From contig JAKSVY010000012.1 in NCBI GenBank assembly GCA_024413875.1, forward strand, positions 1 to 32,673: a stretch of 32,673 nucleotides of DNA, written 5' to 3'. Position numbers and translations under genes: made by a program. Below, in pieces: positions 8,198 through 17,053 of this stretch. The notes beneath the pieces are model-generated. The model made no database searches. It was not told the DNA's origin and saw nothing but the letters and a program-made list of their open reading frames with translations. The stretch is from Bacilli bacterium. Lineage in GTDB: Bacteria > Bacillota_I > Bacilli_A > RFN20 > CAG-826. Positions within the stretch are counted from its first letter, which is position 1; every line of letters begins with the position of its first letter.

Positions 8198-10111
8198 ATG
8201 GAAATTAGAATTAAAGAATTAACAAAAATCTTCCCTGGTGATGCTAAGAAAAATATCCGTGACACTATTGCTGTTAAGGATTTAGATTTCACAGTCCCAG
8301 ATGGAACTTTAGTTGGTCTTCTTGGCCCTTCAGGCTGTGGTAAATCAACTACACTTTATATGATTTCTGGTTTGCATGTACCTACCTCTGGTGAAGTATG
8401 GTTTGGCGATCAAGAAGTTACAAATCTTTCTCCTGAAAAACGTGGTATTGGTTTAGTTTTCCAAAACTATGCTCTTTACCCACACATGACAATTTATAAA
8501 AATATCGAGTTCCCATTAACAAACCTTAAAGTAGAGGTCCCATTAGTAACTTTCTTTAAGTACACACTCGATTTCACATACCCATTAAAGAAAAATGATG
8601 ATATTGCAGGTATTGCAAAATCAGTTGATTCTTTATGTAAGAAAATTGGCCTTACAAAGAAACAATTCTCTAATACGGTCACAGAAGAAAATGGAACTGC
8701 AAAGTTACGCGCTGTGTTAAATGATGTTGCTCCAACAGCAAAAGCAACTTTCTTAGACAATATTAATAAGGTTGTTGAATTTACTTTAGTTAATGAAGCT
8801 GAAGAACAAACTTCAGACGCTTTATTTGATACAACATTCCGTGCATCGGTTGGTGATGTTGGAGAATCTCAATTAATTACTCTTTCTTATCACGCTGGTC
8901 TCGGGAAAGATTTCAATACAGCAACAATTGATGACACAATCAATGAATTCAAAGCAATTGTAAAACCATTTGCAACAGTTGAAAGTGTTGTTATTACAAA
9001 AACTCAAGTTGGATACGAATTATTAGGTAGAATTGTTAAGTTACCTTACGTTAAATACGAAACTCTCAATGCTGCATTAGCAGAAAGATTTGGCAACGAA
9101 CACATTTATTCTACAGTTACAAATGTTGAAAACGCTGCATTAGAAAAAGAAGTTAAGAAATTCTTAAAGGACAAAAAAGTATCTATCACAGACTTTAAGA
9201 TTTATTACGATAAGAAATATACAAAGCTTTACTTTAAGTTAAATAAGTGTGGTGAAGCGGACGGCCGTGCAGTTCTAGATGAATTAATTGCTAAGCTTAA
9301 ACTTGCTGATATTGAAATGGAAACAGTTCAAGCTGTCACACACAGAACATTAACTAAAGAAGAAAGAAGAGATATCGTTTACGATACTGCTAAGCTTGTT
9401 CAAGTTGATGAATATTTACAAAGAAAACCAAGCCAACTCTCAGGTGGTCAACAACAACGTGTCGCTATTGCTCGTGCGTTAGTTAAAAAACCAAGAGTTC
9501 TTCTCCTTGATGAACCTTTATCAAACCTTGATGCTCGTTTAAGACTTCAAACTCGTGAAGAAATTCGTAGAATTCAAAAAGAAACAGGTATTACAACTGT
9601 CTTCGTTACTCACGACCAAGAAGAAGCTATGTCAATTTCAGACCAAATCGTCGTTATGAAGTTTGGTGTTCTCCAACAAATTGACTCTCCTCAAGAAGTT
9701 TACAATAATCCAGCTAACTTATTTGTTGCTCAATTCTTAGGCACTCCACCAATCAATGTCTTTAAAGGCAGACTTGATGGCAAGAAGGTTCTTGTTGGTG
9801 ATGATGTTGTTTATGAAACAACTGAAGATATGGGCCAAAAGGATGTCTATGTTGCAATTAGACCAGAAGGCTTTGCAAAGCCTACAGGTGCTAAGGGTGA
9901 ACACATTCTCCATGCTGAAGCAGAAATGGTTCAAGTTCTTGGACGTGATATCTCAATTGTTGCAAAAAAACCTGAATGCCTTAAAGAAACATTCAAGATC
10001 ATTATTGCATCAGAAGATATTTCAACAGAAAAGAATGTTGCATTTGCTGTTAAACCAGCCAAATGCTTCGTCTTCGATGGTGAAACCGAAGAAAGAATTC
10101 ATTTGAAATAA
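8198..10111 (+). CDS. MalK/UgpC-type ABC transporter ATPase with large internal insertion
   Basis: The cytoplasmic ATPase powers import through the two permeases encoded next. All nucleotide-binding motifs are present: Walker A GPSGCGKST (43-51), Q-loop Gln89 in VFQNYALYPHMT, signature LSGGQ (414-418), Walker B VLLLDEP (434-440), D-loop SNLD, and switch His472. A TOBE-like C-terminal domain (about 520-637) with VYVAIRPEG matches the MalK/MsmK/UgpC class. At 637 residues it is far longer than the usual 360-380. The excess is about 275 residues (roughly 108-384) placed between the Q-loop segment and the helical region before the signature. The reading frame is intact and codon use does not change, so this is not an obvious frameshift fusion. 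The insert is mixed alpha/beta without a motif I recognise. Shine-Dalgarno AAAGGAG precedes the ATG. Confidence 0.93.
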   Translation: MEIRIKELTKIFPGDAKKNIRDTIAVKDLDFTVPDGTLVGLLGPSGCGKSTTLYMISGLHVPTSGEVWFGDQEVTNLSPEKRGIGLVFQNYALYPHMTIYKNIEFPLTNLKVEVPLVTFFKYTLDFTYPLKKNDDIAGIAKSVDSLCKKIGLTKKQFSNTVTEENGTAKLRAVLNDVAPTAKATFLDNINKVVEFTLVNEAEEQTSDALFDTTFRASVGDVGESQLITLSYHAGLGKDFNTATIDDTINEFKAIVKPFATVESVVITKTQVGYELLGRIVKLPYVKYETLNAALAERFGNEHIYSTVTNVENAALEKEVKKFLKDKKVSITDFKIYYDKKYTKLYFKLNKCGEADGRAVLDELIAKLKLADIEMETVQAVTHRTLTKEERRDIVYDTAKLVQVDEYLQRKPSQLSGGQQQRVAIARALVKKPRVLLLDEPLSNLDARLRLQTREEIRRIQKETGITTVFVTHDQEEAMSISDQIVVMKFGVLQQIDSPQEVYNNPANLFVAQFLGTPPINVFKGRLDGKKVLVGDDVVYETTEDMGQKDVYVAIRPEGFAKPTGAKGEHILHAEAEMVQVLGRDISIVAKKPECLKETFKIIIASEDISTEKNVAFAVKPAKCFVFDGETEERIHLK

Positions 10112-10158
10112 TCATTCCTACAAAACATAAACTCATTAATAAAGAAAGGAGATAAACG

Positions 10159-11541
10159 ATGGCTAAAATAGTTGTTAAATTGGTCGATAAAGAAAACGGC
10201 TTAGAATTCCATTTTAGACCTGATACAGATCAAGCAGAAATCCGTGTTCCTTATAAAAAGAACAAAGGATTCTTTGGTGAATTTGGTTCAGACACTTATA
10301 AAATGGAACGTGGTAAACCATTAGTTTTAACTCAAAATGAACAACAAATAGTGTTCCTTGATGAATCATTTGTTGAATTACTTCTTGATTTCAAAAAGCA
10401 AAACCCAACATATTCTACGATTTTTGTAGAAGTTGAACCTGTTTTAAATAGATTCCAAACTTTCGCTAAATCCATTAAAGATTTATTTGGTAAAAAGGAC
10501 GATTCTAAACTCGAGCCAGTTCCTGAATACGAAGAAGGATATGATGAAGCAAGTAACACAATCGTTCGCTTTGCTGGTAAGAAAGCAAAAGCTCCTTATC
10601 AAGTAAGTGGTATTGAAGATGTTGCAAGCAAAAATAACTGGAAAGGTTGGCTTTATTTAGCACCTATTATCATTCTTATTTCGGTTTTCTCTTTATATCC
10701 TTTAATTAATACTATCTTTATTTCTTTCACTAAAGATTACATGTATGCGACAGGTGAATTCTCTGGATTAACCCTTAAGAACTTCACTTACATTTTAGGT
10801 ATAACAACAAACTCAGCAGGTAGTAGAGAAACATACTTCCTTTCTTATGCCTTGGTTAACACTATTATCTTAGTATTCATAACTGTCCCTGTTTCTATTG
10901 TTCTTGCTCTTATTATTTCAGTTGCTCTTAACTCAATTAAATGGTTAAAGGGCTTCTTACAAACTGTATTCTTTATTCCTTACGTTACTAACGCTATTGC
11001 TATCGGTATGGTTTTCTCTGTTATTTTCGATAGAAATGGTGTTATTAACTATATTTTCAACACAAACTATGCTTGGGTTAAAGGTAACGATGCTAACAGA
11101 TGGATAGCTATGATTCCTTTATGCTTATACATTATTTGGCACTCATTGCCATATAAGATCTTAATCTTCTTATCTGGTTTACAAGGTATTGATAAACAAT
11201 ATTATCAAGCCGCTCAAATTGACTCATGTCCAAAGTGGAAAGTACTCACAAAGATTACTGTCCCTCTATTATCTCCTCAAATTCTCTATATTATGATTAC
11301 TTCATTTATTGGAGCGTTTAAGGAATATAGTTCAGTTGTTGGTTTATTCAATGGACCTGGTCTTGTTAACTCAAACGGAAAATCAAGTGATCCATGCATG
11401 GAAACTGTTGTTTTCTATGTTTATGATAACATGCACTCAAATACATCTGCAGCGGCAGCCGCAGCTGTCTTCTTATTCATTATTATTCTTGCCTTTACTT
11501 GGTTACAATTCCAAGCTTCAAAGACAAAGGTTCACTATTAG
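10159..11541 (+). CDS. MalF/UgpA-type ABC permease with N-terminal cytoplasmic extension
   Basis: The 460-residue permease has an unusual hydrophilic N-terminal region (about 1-160) with no recognised domain, then six membrane helices starting with GWLYLAPIIILISVFSLYP (about 163-188), the typical first helix of UgpA/MalF-family permeases. The cytoplasmic EAA loop, which docks to the ATPase, appears as YYQAAQIDSCPKWKVLTKI followed by TVPLLSP. Family members are usually about 290-320 residues, so the extension accounts for the excess. It follows the ATPase by 47 nt with AAAGGAG upstream, and the second permease starts 12 nt after it. It forms the heterodimeric channel with that permease. The substrate cannot be read from the helices. 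A polyalanine stretch (SAAAAAAVF) lies at the start of the last helix. Confidence 0.93.
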   Translation: MAKIVVKLVDKENGLEFHFRPDTDQAEIRVPYKKNKGFFGEFGSDTYKMERGKPLVLTQNEQQIVFLDESFVELLLDFKKQNPTYSTIFVEVEPVLNRFQTFAKSIKDLFGKKDDSKLEPVPEYEEGYDEASNTIVRFAGKKAKAPYQVSGIEDVASKNNWKGWLYLAPIIILISVFSLYPLINTIFISFTKDYMYATGEFSGLTLKNFTYILGITTNSAGSRETYFLSYALVNTIILVFITVPVSIVLALIISVALNSIKWLKGFLQTVFFIPYVTNAIAIGMVFSVIFDRNGVINYIFNTNYAWVKGNDANRWIAMIPLCLYIIWHSLPYKILIFLSGLQGIDKQYYQAAQIDSCPKWKVLTKITVPLLSPQILYIMITSFIGAFKEYSSVVGLFNGPGLVNSNGKSSDPCMETVVFYVYDNMHSNTSAAAAAAVFLFIIILAFTWLQFQASKTKVHY

Positions 11542-11553
11542 GAGGTAACTAAA

Positions 11554-12519
11554 ATGGAAGCTGTAAATAAATACGTTGACTTCAAAAACGAAAAAGTTAC
11601 TGATAATATCGTCCTTTCAATTGAAGAGTCTTCTAAGACAGTAGAGGCAATTAAAAGAGGTGAAAAGGTTGCGCATGTTTTCACAACAATAATCACTTAC
11701 TTATTCATTCTTATCATGGCTTTAATTGTTGTTTTCCCATTTTATTGGATGATTATTACATCTTTAAAACAAAACAATGAAATTCAAGCTAGCACACAAA
11801 CATTCTTCCCAAATGTTGTTATGTGGGCAAACTATATTCATGTTCTTGAAGTATTTGACTTCACTCAATACATGATGAACACAATTGTTGTTGCTATTTT
11901 CTCAACAGCAGGAACATTACTCACAACTATCTTTGGTGCTTTTGCGTTCGCACGTCTTAAATTCAAAGGTAGAGATACAGTCTTTGCTGTATTACTTATG
12001 ACAATGATGATTCCAGGTGAAATGATGGTTATTTCTAACTATATTACCGTTGCTTCATTTGGCTGGGTTCAAGATCAAACACGTCTTGAAGCTTATCTTT
12101 GTATGATTGTTCCTTTCTGGATTTCTGTTTTCTATATTTATTTATTAAAGGAAAACTTTAGACAAATTCCTAACGAACTTTATCTCGCTGCTAAGGTTGA
12201 TGGCAAATCAGACTGGAGCTTCTTATGGAAAGTTATGGTTCCACTTGCTGCTCCAACATTAATTTCAATTACAATTCTTAAGTTTATGGGTACTTGGAAC
12301 TCATACGTATGGCCAAACCTCGTTACTAACAACGTTGACTATCGTTTAATTTCTAATGGTCTTCGTGGTGGTGCGTTTGTTGATGTTGATACAGGCGCAA
12401 CAGAATATGGTTACCAAATGGCTGCTACAGTACTTGTAACCACCCCATTATTCTTATTATTTGTATTCTTTAGAAAATACATTATGAAAGGTGTCGGAAG
12501 AGCTGGTATTAAAGGCTAG
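11554..12519 (+). CDS. MalG/UgpE-type ABC permease
   Basis: This is the second channel subunit. The 321-residue protein has six membrane helices: a first at about residues 40-64 (TYLFILIMALIVVFPFYWMI), then MNTIVVAIFSTAGTLL, AVLLMTMMIPGEMMV, a helix ending YIYLLKENF, and two C-terminal ones. The EAA loop reads ELYLAAKVDGKSDWSFLWKV followed by MVPLAAP, very close to consensus. Length is normal apart from a hydrophilic N-terminal tail of about 35 residues. AGGAGG precedes the ATG and the gap to the first permease is 12 nt, so translation is probably coupled. The gene ends with TAG, followed by an 80-bp gap with hairpins before the binding-protein genes. Confidence 0.95.
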   Translation: MEAVNKYVDFKNEKVTDNIVLSIEESSKTVEAIKRGEKVAHVFTTIITYLFILIMALIVVFPFYWMIITSLKQNNEIQASTQTFFPNVVMWANYIHVLEVFDFTQYMMNTIVVAIFSTAGTLLTTIFGAFAFARLKFKGRDTVFAVLLMTMMIPGEMMVISNYITVASFGWVQDQTRLEAYLCMIVPFWISVFYIYLLKENFRQIPNELYLAAKVDGKSDWSFLWKVMVPLAAPTLISITILKFMGTWNSYVWPNLVTNNVDYRLISNGLRGGAFVDVDTGATEYGYQMAATVLVTTPLFLLFVFFRKYIMKGVGRAGIKG

Positions 12520-12530
12520 ACATCTCAATT

Positions 12531-12564
12531 CACTGATTTTATCGGTGACTTGTATATAGCACCG
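12531..12564 (+). promoter_or_regulatory. Overlapping alternative hairpins between permease and binding-protein genes
   Basis: Two mutually exclusive stems share bases: CACTGAT/ATCGGTG (12531-12537 with 12541-12547, one T-G pair, TTT loop) and CGGTG/CACCG (12543-12547 with 12560-12564). There is no T tract, so neither is a standard terminator. Such an element could stabilise or attenuate the transcript and set the ratio of permease to binding-protein mRNA. No good promoter boxes were found in the gap (12520-12599). Confidence 0.35.
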
Positions 12565-12599
12565 TTAAATATAAAAAATTTGAGTAAAAGGAGAACAAA

Positions 12600-14039
12600 A
12601 TGAAAAAAACTCAATTATTTGCAGTAACTGCATTAACAACACTTATGGCAGTAACTGGATGTGGCAAAAAAACTGATAATAGAATTAAGATTGAATGGAA
12701 ATCAACATTCTCTTACGAAGAACAAATCAATTCTCTTATTGAAGATTTTGAAAAAGAAAATCCAGACATTCACGTTGTTTACACAAAATTATCAAGTGAT
12801 TATACCGGTTTAAAGGATAATGTTATCTCAGGTATTGGAGCAAACAATTTACCAAACATTGTTTCTTGCTACCCAGATCATATTGCTGAATACCTTGATT
12901 ATGGTATTGTTCAAAAACTTGATAACTACATGAATAGTGATGAAGATTATGGTTGGTCTGAAGAAGATTATGCTGATATGCTTCCTTCATTAATGGCACC
13001 ATGTTCAAACTTTGCAAGTAAAGGCACATACATGCTTCCACACTCATCATCAACAGAAGCTATGTTCTACAATGAACAAATTTTAGGTTTAAAACTTACA
13101 TATAAAGATGCTGATGGTGTTGAACATAAAATCAATGGTGATGAAGGTATCACACATTCATATTTAAACAACATTACTTGGGAAGAACTCTTAGGTGTAG
13201 TTGCTCCTGCTCTTTTAAAATACAATGCAGAACATGAAAATGCTCTTTTAAAAGTTGGTGAAACTGATCACTCAGCTGTTGTTGCTTATTCAGGCGCTGA
13301 TAACGCTTTTGTTACTTTCTGTGAAGAACAAGAACAACAATTCTCAGAAATCGACAAGTCAACAGGTAATGGTAAGCTCTTATTCAACGATACAAGAGTA
13401 ATGAAGGATACATTAAAACAATTTAATGGCTACTATAGAGATAGATTATTCACAACTGCAGGTATCGAAGGCGAAAAGAACTTAAATTGTAACGAAAATT
13501 TCTGGGCTATTTTTGCAACAGGTTCAACAGGTGGTATTAAGTACCAAGTTCCTAAGGGTGGAGAATTCTCTACTGGCGTTATGAGACTTCCTAACTTTGC
13601 TGGCAAACCTCATAAAGTTATTTCTCAAGGTCCTGGATTATGTGTTCTTAAAACAGGTACTGATGAACAAAAACTCGCTTCTTATAAGTTCATTAACTTC
13701 CTTAATCAACCTGAAAATACATTATATTGGTCACTTGAAACTGGCTATTTCCCAGTTCGTTCATCATGCTATTTATCTGACCAATACATTGATGCTTGTA
13801 ATACAAAAGATAAAGCAGAAGCTTCTCTTGAATTATTAAAAGCAAAAGTTTTCACATATGCTTCTACAGTTCAAAATGACTTCTTTACAAATGTTCCATT
13901 TAAAGGATCTGCTGATGCACGTACATTAGTTGGTTCTTTACTTAATAAATGTGTTGGCCAAAAGACTGCTATTACAGATAGCATGCTCGATACAGAATTT
14001 GCTAACACAGTTAACGAAATTAAAAAGAAAATGGCCTAG
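12600..14039 (+). CDS. Extracellular solute-binding lipoprotein (ABC importer, family 1 type), copy 1
   Basis: The protein captures the substrate and delivers it to the permeases. The signal peptide ends with a lipobox VTGC (Cys21), so it is anchored to the outer face of the membrane. At 479 residues it fits family 1 sugar/UgpB-type binding proteins. It has the family's N-terminal opening, in which ISVVYTKLSSDY-like text (here IHVVYTKLSSDY) is followed by NLPNIVSCYPDH, and a C-terminal part rich in YKFINFLNQPENTLYWSLETG, ending with the helix before the stop. AAAAGGAG lies upstream of the ATG. It is followed after 21 nt by a second related binding protein, with which it shares the segment of the form NLP-x-I/L-x-x-x-YPDH. 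The ligand is not predictable from motifs. Confidence 0.9.
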   Translation: MKKTQLFAVTALTTLMAVTGCGKKTDNRIKIEWKSTFSYEEQINSLIEDFEKENPDIHVVYTKLSSDYTGLKDNVISGIGANNLPNIVSCYPDHIAEYLDYGIVQKLDNYMNSDEDYGWSEEDYADMLPSLMAPCSNFASKGTYMLPHSSSTEAMFYNEQILGLKLTYKDADGVEHKINGDEGITHSYLNNITWEELLGVVAPALLKYNAEHENALLKVGETDHSAVVAYSGADNAFVTFCEEQEQQFSEIDKSTGNGKLLFNDTRVMKDTLKQFNGYYRDRLFTTAGIEGEKNLNCNENFWAIFATGSTGGIKYQVPKGGEFSTGVMRLPNFAGKPHKVISQGPGLCVLKTGTDEQKLASYKFINFLNQPENTLYWSLETGYFPVRSSCYLSDQYIDACNTKDKAEASLELLKAKVFTYASTVQNDFFTNVPFKGSADARTLVGSLLNKCVGQKTAITDSMLDTEFANTVNEIKKKMA

Positions 14040-14060
14040 TGCCAGGAAAGGCGGATTTAT

Positions 14061-15533
14061 ATGAAAAAATCCATTATCATTCTTCCACTTCTTACTATTA
14101 CGTCTTTAGCAGGATGTGGAAAAAACACATCTAACAAACTTTCATTCTCTTTCTGGTACACAGTTGGCCAAGGTCTTCAAGAAGGTATTAAAGATAAGGC
14201 TGAAGAATTCTGTTCAATCATTAAACAAGAAGAAGGTGTTGATCTTGACATTGTTTTAAGTTACCAAGGTGGCTATAAGGATATCAAAACAAAAATTGAA
14301 TCTGGTATCAGCACTGGTAACCTCCCTTCATTAGCAGTTGCTTATCCAGATCATGTTGCTTCTTATTTAACAAAGAAGAAAGATATTGTTGTCAACCTTG
14401 ATGATTATATGGATAACGATGAATATGGTTTCGGTACAGAAGCCTATTTAGGTGACTATTCAAGCGCAGCAGTTGATGGAGAATGTTCAGCAAATGATAT
14501 TGTCAAAACATTCTTTGAAGAAGGACAAAAATACGCAGTTGAAGGTACATATTCATTACCATGGATGAAATCAAGCGAAATTATGTTCTATAACTTAGAT
14601 GCAGTAAAGCGTTGCTTTGATTTAGGCCGTGTTAAAACTGGTGTCACTTTCGATCCATTAGTTACAACTGAAGCTGATGTTATCTCATATGTTAATAATA
14701 TGAGTTGGGATCAAATGATGGAATTAAGCAGATTTGCTGTTGTAAATAAGGCTACAATTCTTCCAAAAATGATTGCTCCAGTCATGTATGACTCAGATAG
14801 TAACTTATTCATTACAAAGATGTATCAAGAAGGCATTCCATATGCTTCAATTGGCGCAGATGGAAAAGGTGCAATTGATTTTGAAACTGGCGAAGCTCGT
14901 TCGAAAGCAGAAGAATTAATTGGCAAGTATGCTCAAGATATTGCTGATGGTTTATTAACAACTAAGATTTTACAAGATGATAAGTACTCATCATCACTCT
15001 TTACTGGTGAAGAAACAATCTTCGCAATTGGTTCAAGTGGTGGTACTGGTTATAACTCACCAGACGGTGCTTCATTTGCTTATAAGATTGCTAAGGTTCC
15101 AGCATCTAAATCTAATCCTTTATATATTACACAAGGTCCTACATTAACTTTAATTAAGGAATCAAAGAAGGGCGATACAAAAGAAACTCAAGATAAGAGA
15201 ACACTCTACGCTTGGAAGTTTATGAAGTATCTTACAAACGCTGAAACAAATACAGATTTATGTATTCAAGATTCACAAGGATATATTCCTATGCGTGAAT
15301 CTGCATATCAAACAGAAGAATTTGCTCAATTCCTTCAATCAAAGACAATTTATTCTGACGCAGCTGAAGTTTTATTACGTGATGTTGCTGGCAGATACAT
15401 TGTTGCAGATTCATTTGATGGTAGTGCCGACCTTCGCGACCAAGTCGGTAACATTTTAGCAAACGTTGCTGGTGGCCTTTCAGTTACAGAAGCATTCAAT
15501 AAGGCTATTAACGAAGCTAAGAAGAAATTATAA
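14061..15533 (+). CDS. Extracellular solute-binding lipoprotein (ABC importer, family 1 type), copy 2
   Basis: This is a 490-residue paralogue of the upstream gene. The signal peptide ends in LAGC (Cys19). Shared landmarks include GNLPSLAVAYPDHVASYL, followed by a NLDDYMDNDEYG stretch, a GTYSLPWMKSSEIMFYN segment aligned with GTYMLPHSSSTEAMFYN in copy 1, and ITQGPTLTLIKE aligned with ISQGPGLCVLKT. Overall identity looks low, so the duplication is old and the two copies may bind different ligands or form a hetero-pair feeding one channel. Shine-Dalgarno-like AGGAAAGG lies upstream and the nuclease gene follows after 11 nt, which places it in the same transcript. Confidence 0.9.
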   Translation: MKKSIIILPLLTITSLAGCGKNTSNKLSFSFWYTVGQGLQEGIKDKAEEFCSIIKQEEGVDLDIVLSYQGGYKDIKTKIESGISTGNLPSLAVAYPDHVASYLTKKKDIVVNLDDYMDNDEYGFGTEAYLGDYSSAAVDGECSANDIVKTFFEEGQKYAVEGTYSLPWMKSSEIMFYNLDAVKRCFDLGRVKTGVTFDPLVTTEADVISYVNNMSWDQMMELSRFAVVNKATILPKMIAPVMYDSDSNLFITKMYQEGIPYASIGADGKGAIDFETGEARSKAEELIGKYAQDIADGLLTTKILQDDKYSSSLFTGEETIFAIGSSGGTGYNSPDGASFAYKIAKVPASKSNPLYITQGPTLTLIKESKKGDTKETQDKRTLYAWKFMKYLTNAETNTDLCIQDSQGYIPMRESAYQTEEFAQFLQSKTIYSDAAEVLLRDVAGRYIVADSFDGSADLRDQVGNILANVAGGLSVTEAFNKAINEAKKKL

Positions 15534-15544
15534 GGGAGATTAAT

Positions 15545-17023
15545 ATGAAAAAATTAAGTTTATTATTCGCCCTAGCGACTGCTGTACTCACATTAAGTGG
15601 TTGCAAAGTCAAAAAGATTGACTATGTCCATAACTCAGATGTCCGTTTAACCTATGAATATAAGAACAAAGACTTCTATAAAGATGGTATTGGTCAAATG
15701 GAGTTAAAGATGGTTATTGATGGTGACACAGCTCACTTTAATCCTCTTGTAAAAGCAACTTCAAATGAACCAGTTAAATCTCGTTACTATGGTATTGATA
15801 CACCTGAATCAACTGGTAAAATCCAACCATACGGACATGGTGCTTCAAATTTTAATAAGGAAAAATTATTAAAAGCAGCAGAGAATGGCACAATTGTTGT
15901 TTCAACTCCAACAGGTTTTACAAATAAAGAAATTGAAAATGGCGAAAATCCATATATGTCACCAAAACCAGATGCAACTGGTTCACGTTATGTTTCTTTA
16001 ATTTGGATTAATGAAACAAAGAAAAATGCTGATTTCAGTGAATTAGTATTACTCAATCTTTGGATTGTTCAAGAAGGTTTCTCTTGGGTTAAAAACGTTG
16101 GTGAAATCCCAGAATACGCTGATACTTTCTATAAAGCAGAAGAACAAGCAAAGAATCTTAAATTAAACTTATTCAGTGGTCTTGATGACCCTGATATGCC
16201 AACAGGCGAACACGTTATGGCAGATTTACTTGCTATGAAGATTGAAATGGAACGTTTAATTGCTGATCCAACTTCTACATACGCATATGATAATCAAAAC
16301 CTTAGAGTTCGTGGAACTGTTGCTGGTTTTGCTAACCAAACACTTTATTTAGTTACATATTATTCAGCTGAAGAATGTGCAACATATGGAAGAACAAGCC
16401 CACAAGGCGAATGGGCTGGTGTCAACGTTTACGTTGGACCTGCTGCTATTGCTTCGCGTTTCACAATTAGAAATACCGTTGTTGAATTATGCGGAACAAT
16501 GGGTTATTCAGAAAACTTTGGTGTTCAACTTTCAGGTGTTAACTTCCCTTCATCTACATTCAAGAACAAAGATACTGATGCAAAGGTAGTTCTTAAAGCA
16601 GAAGAAAACCTTGAAGAATATGCACTTGATGTTCGCACATACAATTCAACTCAACTTAATCAATTTGTAACAAACAACAACCTTGAATGCTTTAATACAG
16701 CAATTCAATTAGGAAACGTTAATGCTGATGGTTTCTATACACCTGAAACAATCACTTGTACAAGATTCTATAAACCAGCAGGATCTAACGCTATTACATT
16801 ATCTTTCCAAGGATTAAACTTCTCTGTTTATGTTCCATTCACATATAAACCTACTGATGATGGATACACAATTTACGATGAAGAAGAAGAATTTGTTGGA
16901 AAAAGATTCCAAGTCTCTGGTGTATTTGCAATTCACCAAGGCAAGTCTAAAGACGGATCATATTATTTCAATTATCAAATTATCCCATCAACTTCAGCAG
17001 ATTTAATTTGCTTAGATGCATAA
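15545..17023 (+). CDS. Thermonuclease-domain (SNase) lipoprotein with C-terminal OB-like region
   Basis: This is a surface nuclease expected to cut DNA or RNA to nucleotides. The lipobox is LSGC (Cys20). The SNase domain (about 52-212) carries the active-site set: VIDGDT (Asp59, Asp61), Arg80 in KSRYYGIDTPES with Asp85, Thr86 and Glu88, and a likely second catalytic Arg148 in GSRYVSLIW. These align with staphylococcal nuclease Asp19, Asp21, Arg35, Asp40, Thr41, Glu43 and Arg87. An insert before Arg148 makes the domain longer than usual. The remaining 270 residues look like two OB-type beta domains (starting near RVRGTVAGF and near ITCTRFYKP), similar in plan to YhcR-type nucleases. It starts 11 nt after the second binding protein, with AAGGGAG upstream, so it is physically tied to the importer. 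Confidence 0.9.
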   Translation: MKKLSLLFALATAVLTLSGCKVKKIDYVHNSDVRLTYEYKNKDFYKDGIGQMELKMVIDGDTAHFNPLVKATSNEPVKSRYYGIDTPESTGKIQPYGHGASNFNKEKLLKAAENGTIVVSTPTGFTNKEIENGENPYMSPKPDATGSRYVSLIWINETKKNADFSELVLLNLWIVQEGFSWVKNVGEIPEYADTFYKAEEQAKNLKLNLFSGLDDPDMPTGEHVMADLLAMKIEMERLIADPTSTYAYDNQNLRVRGTVAGFANQTLYLVTYYSAEECATYGRTSPQGEWAGVNVYVGPAAIASRFTIRNTVVELCGTMGYSENFGVQLSGVNFPSSTFKNKDTDAKVVLKAEENLEEYALDVRTYNSTQLNQFVTNNNLECFNTAIQLGNVNADGFYTPETITCTRFYKPAGSNAITLSFQGLNFSVYVPFTYKPTDDGYTIYDEEEEFVGKRFQVSGVFAIHQGKSKDGSYYFNYQIIPSTSADLICLDA

Positions 17024-17053
17024 TTTGTTTAGCTAAAAGTAAAGGAGGCTCTT

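Noticed and set aside
8519..9349. Intein or frameshift fusion as explanation for the ATPase insert
   Set aside because: There is no Cys/Ser at the entry, no His-Asn at the exit and no intein or homing motifs. The frame is open throughout with codon use like the flanks.
12520..12599. Riboswitch before the binding-protein genes
   Set aside because: The gap is only 80 nt, the hairpins are short and no known aptamer core was recognised.
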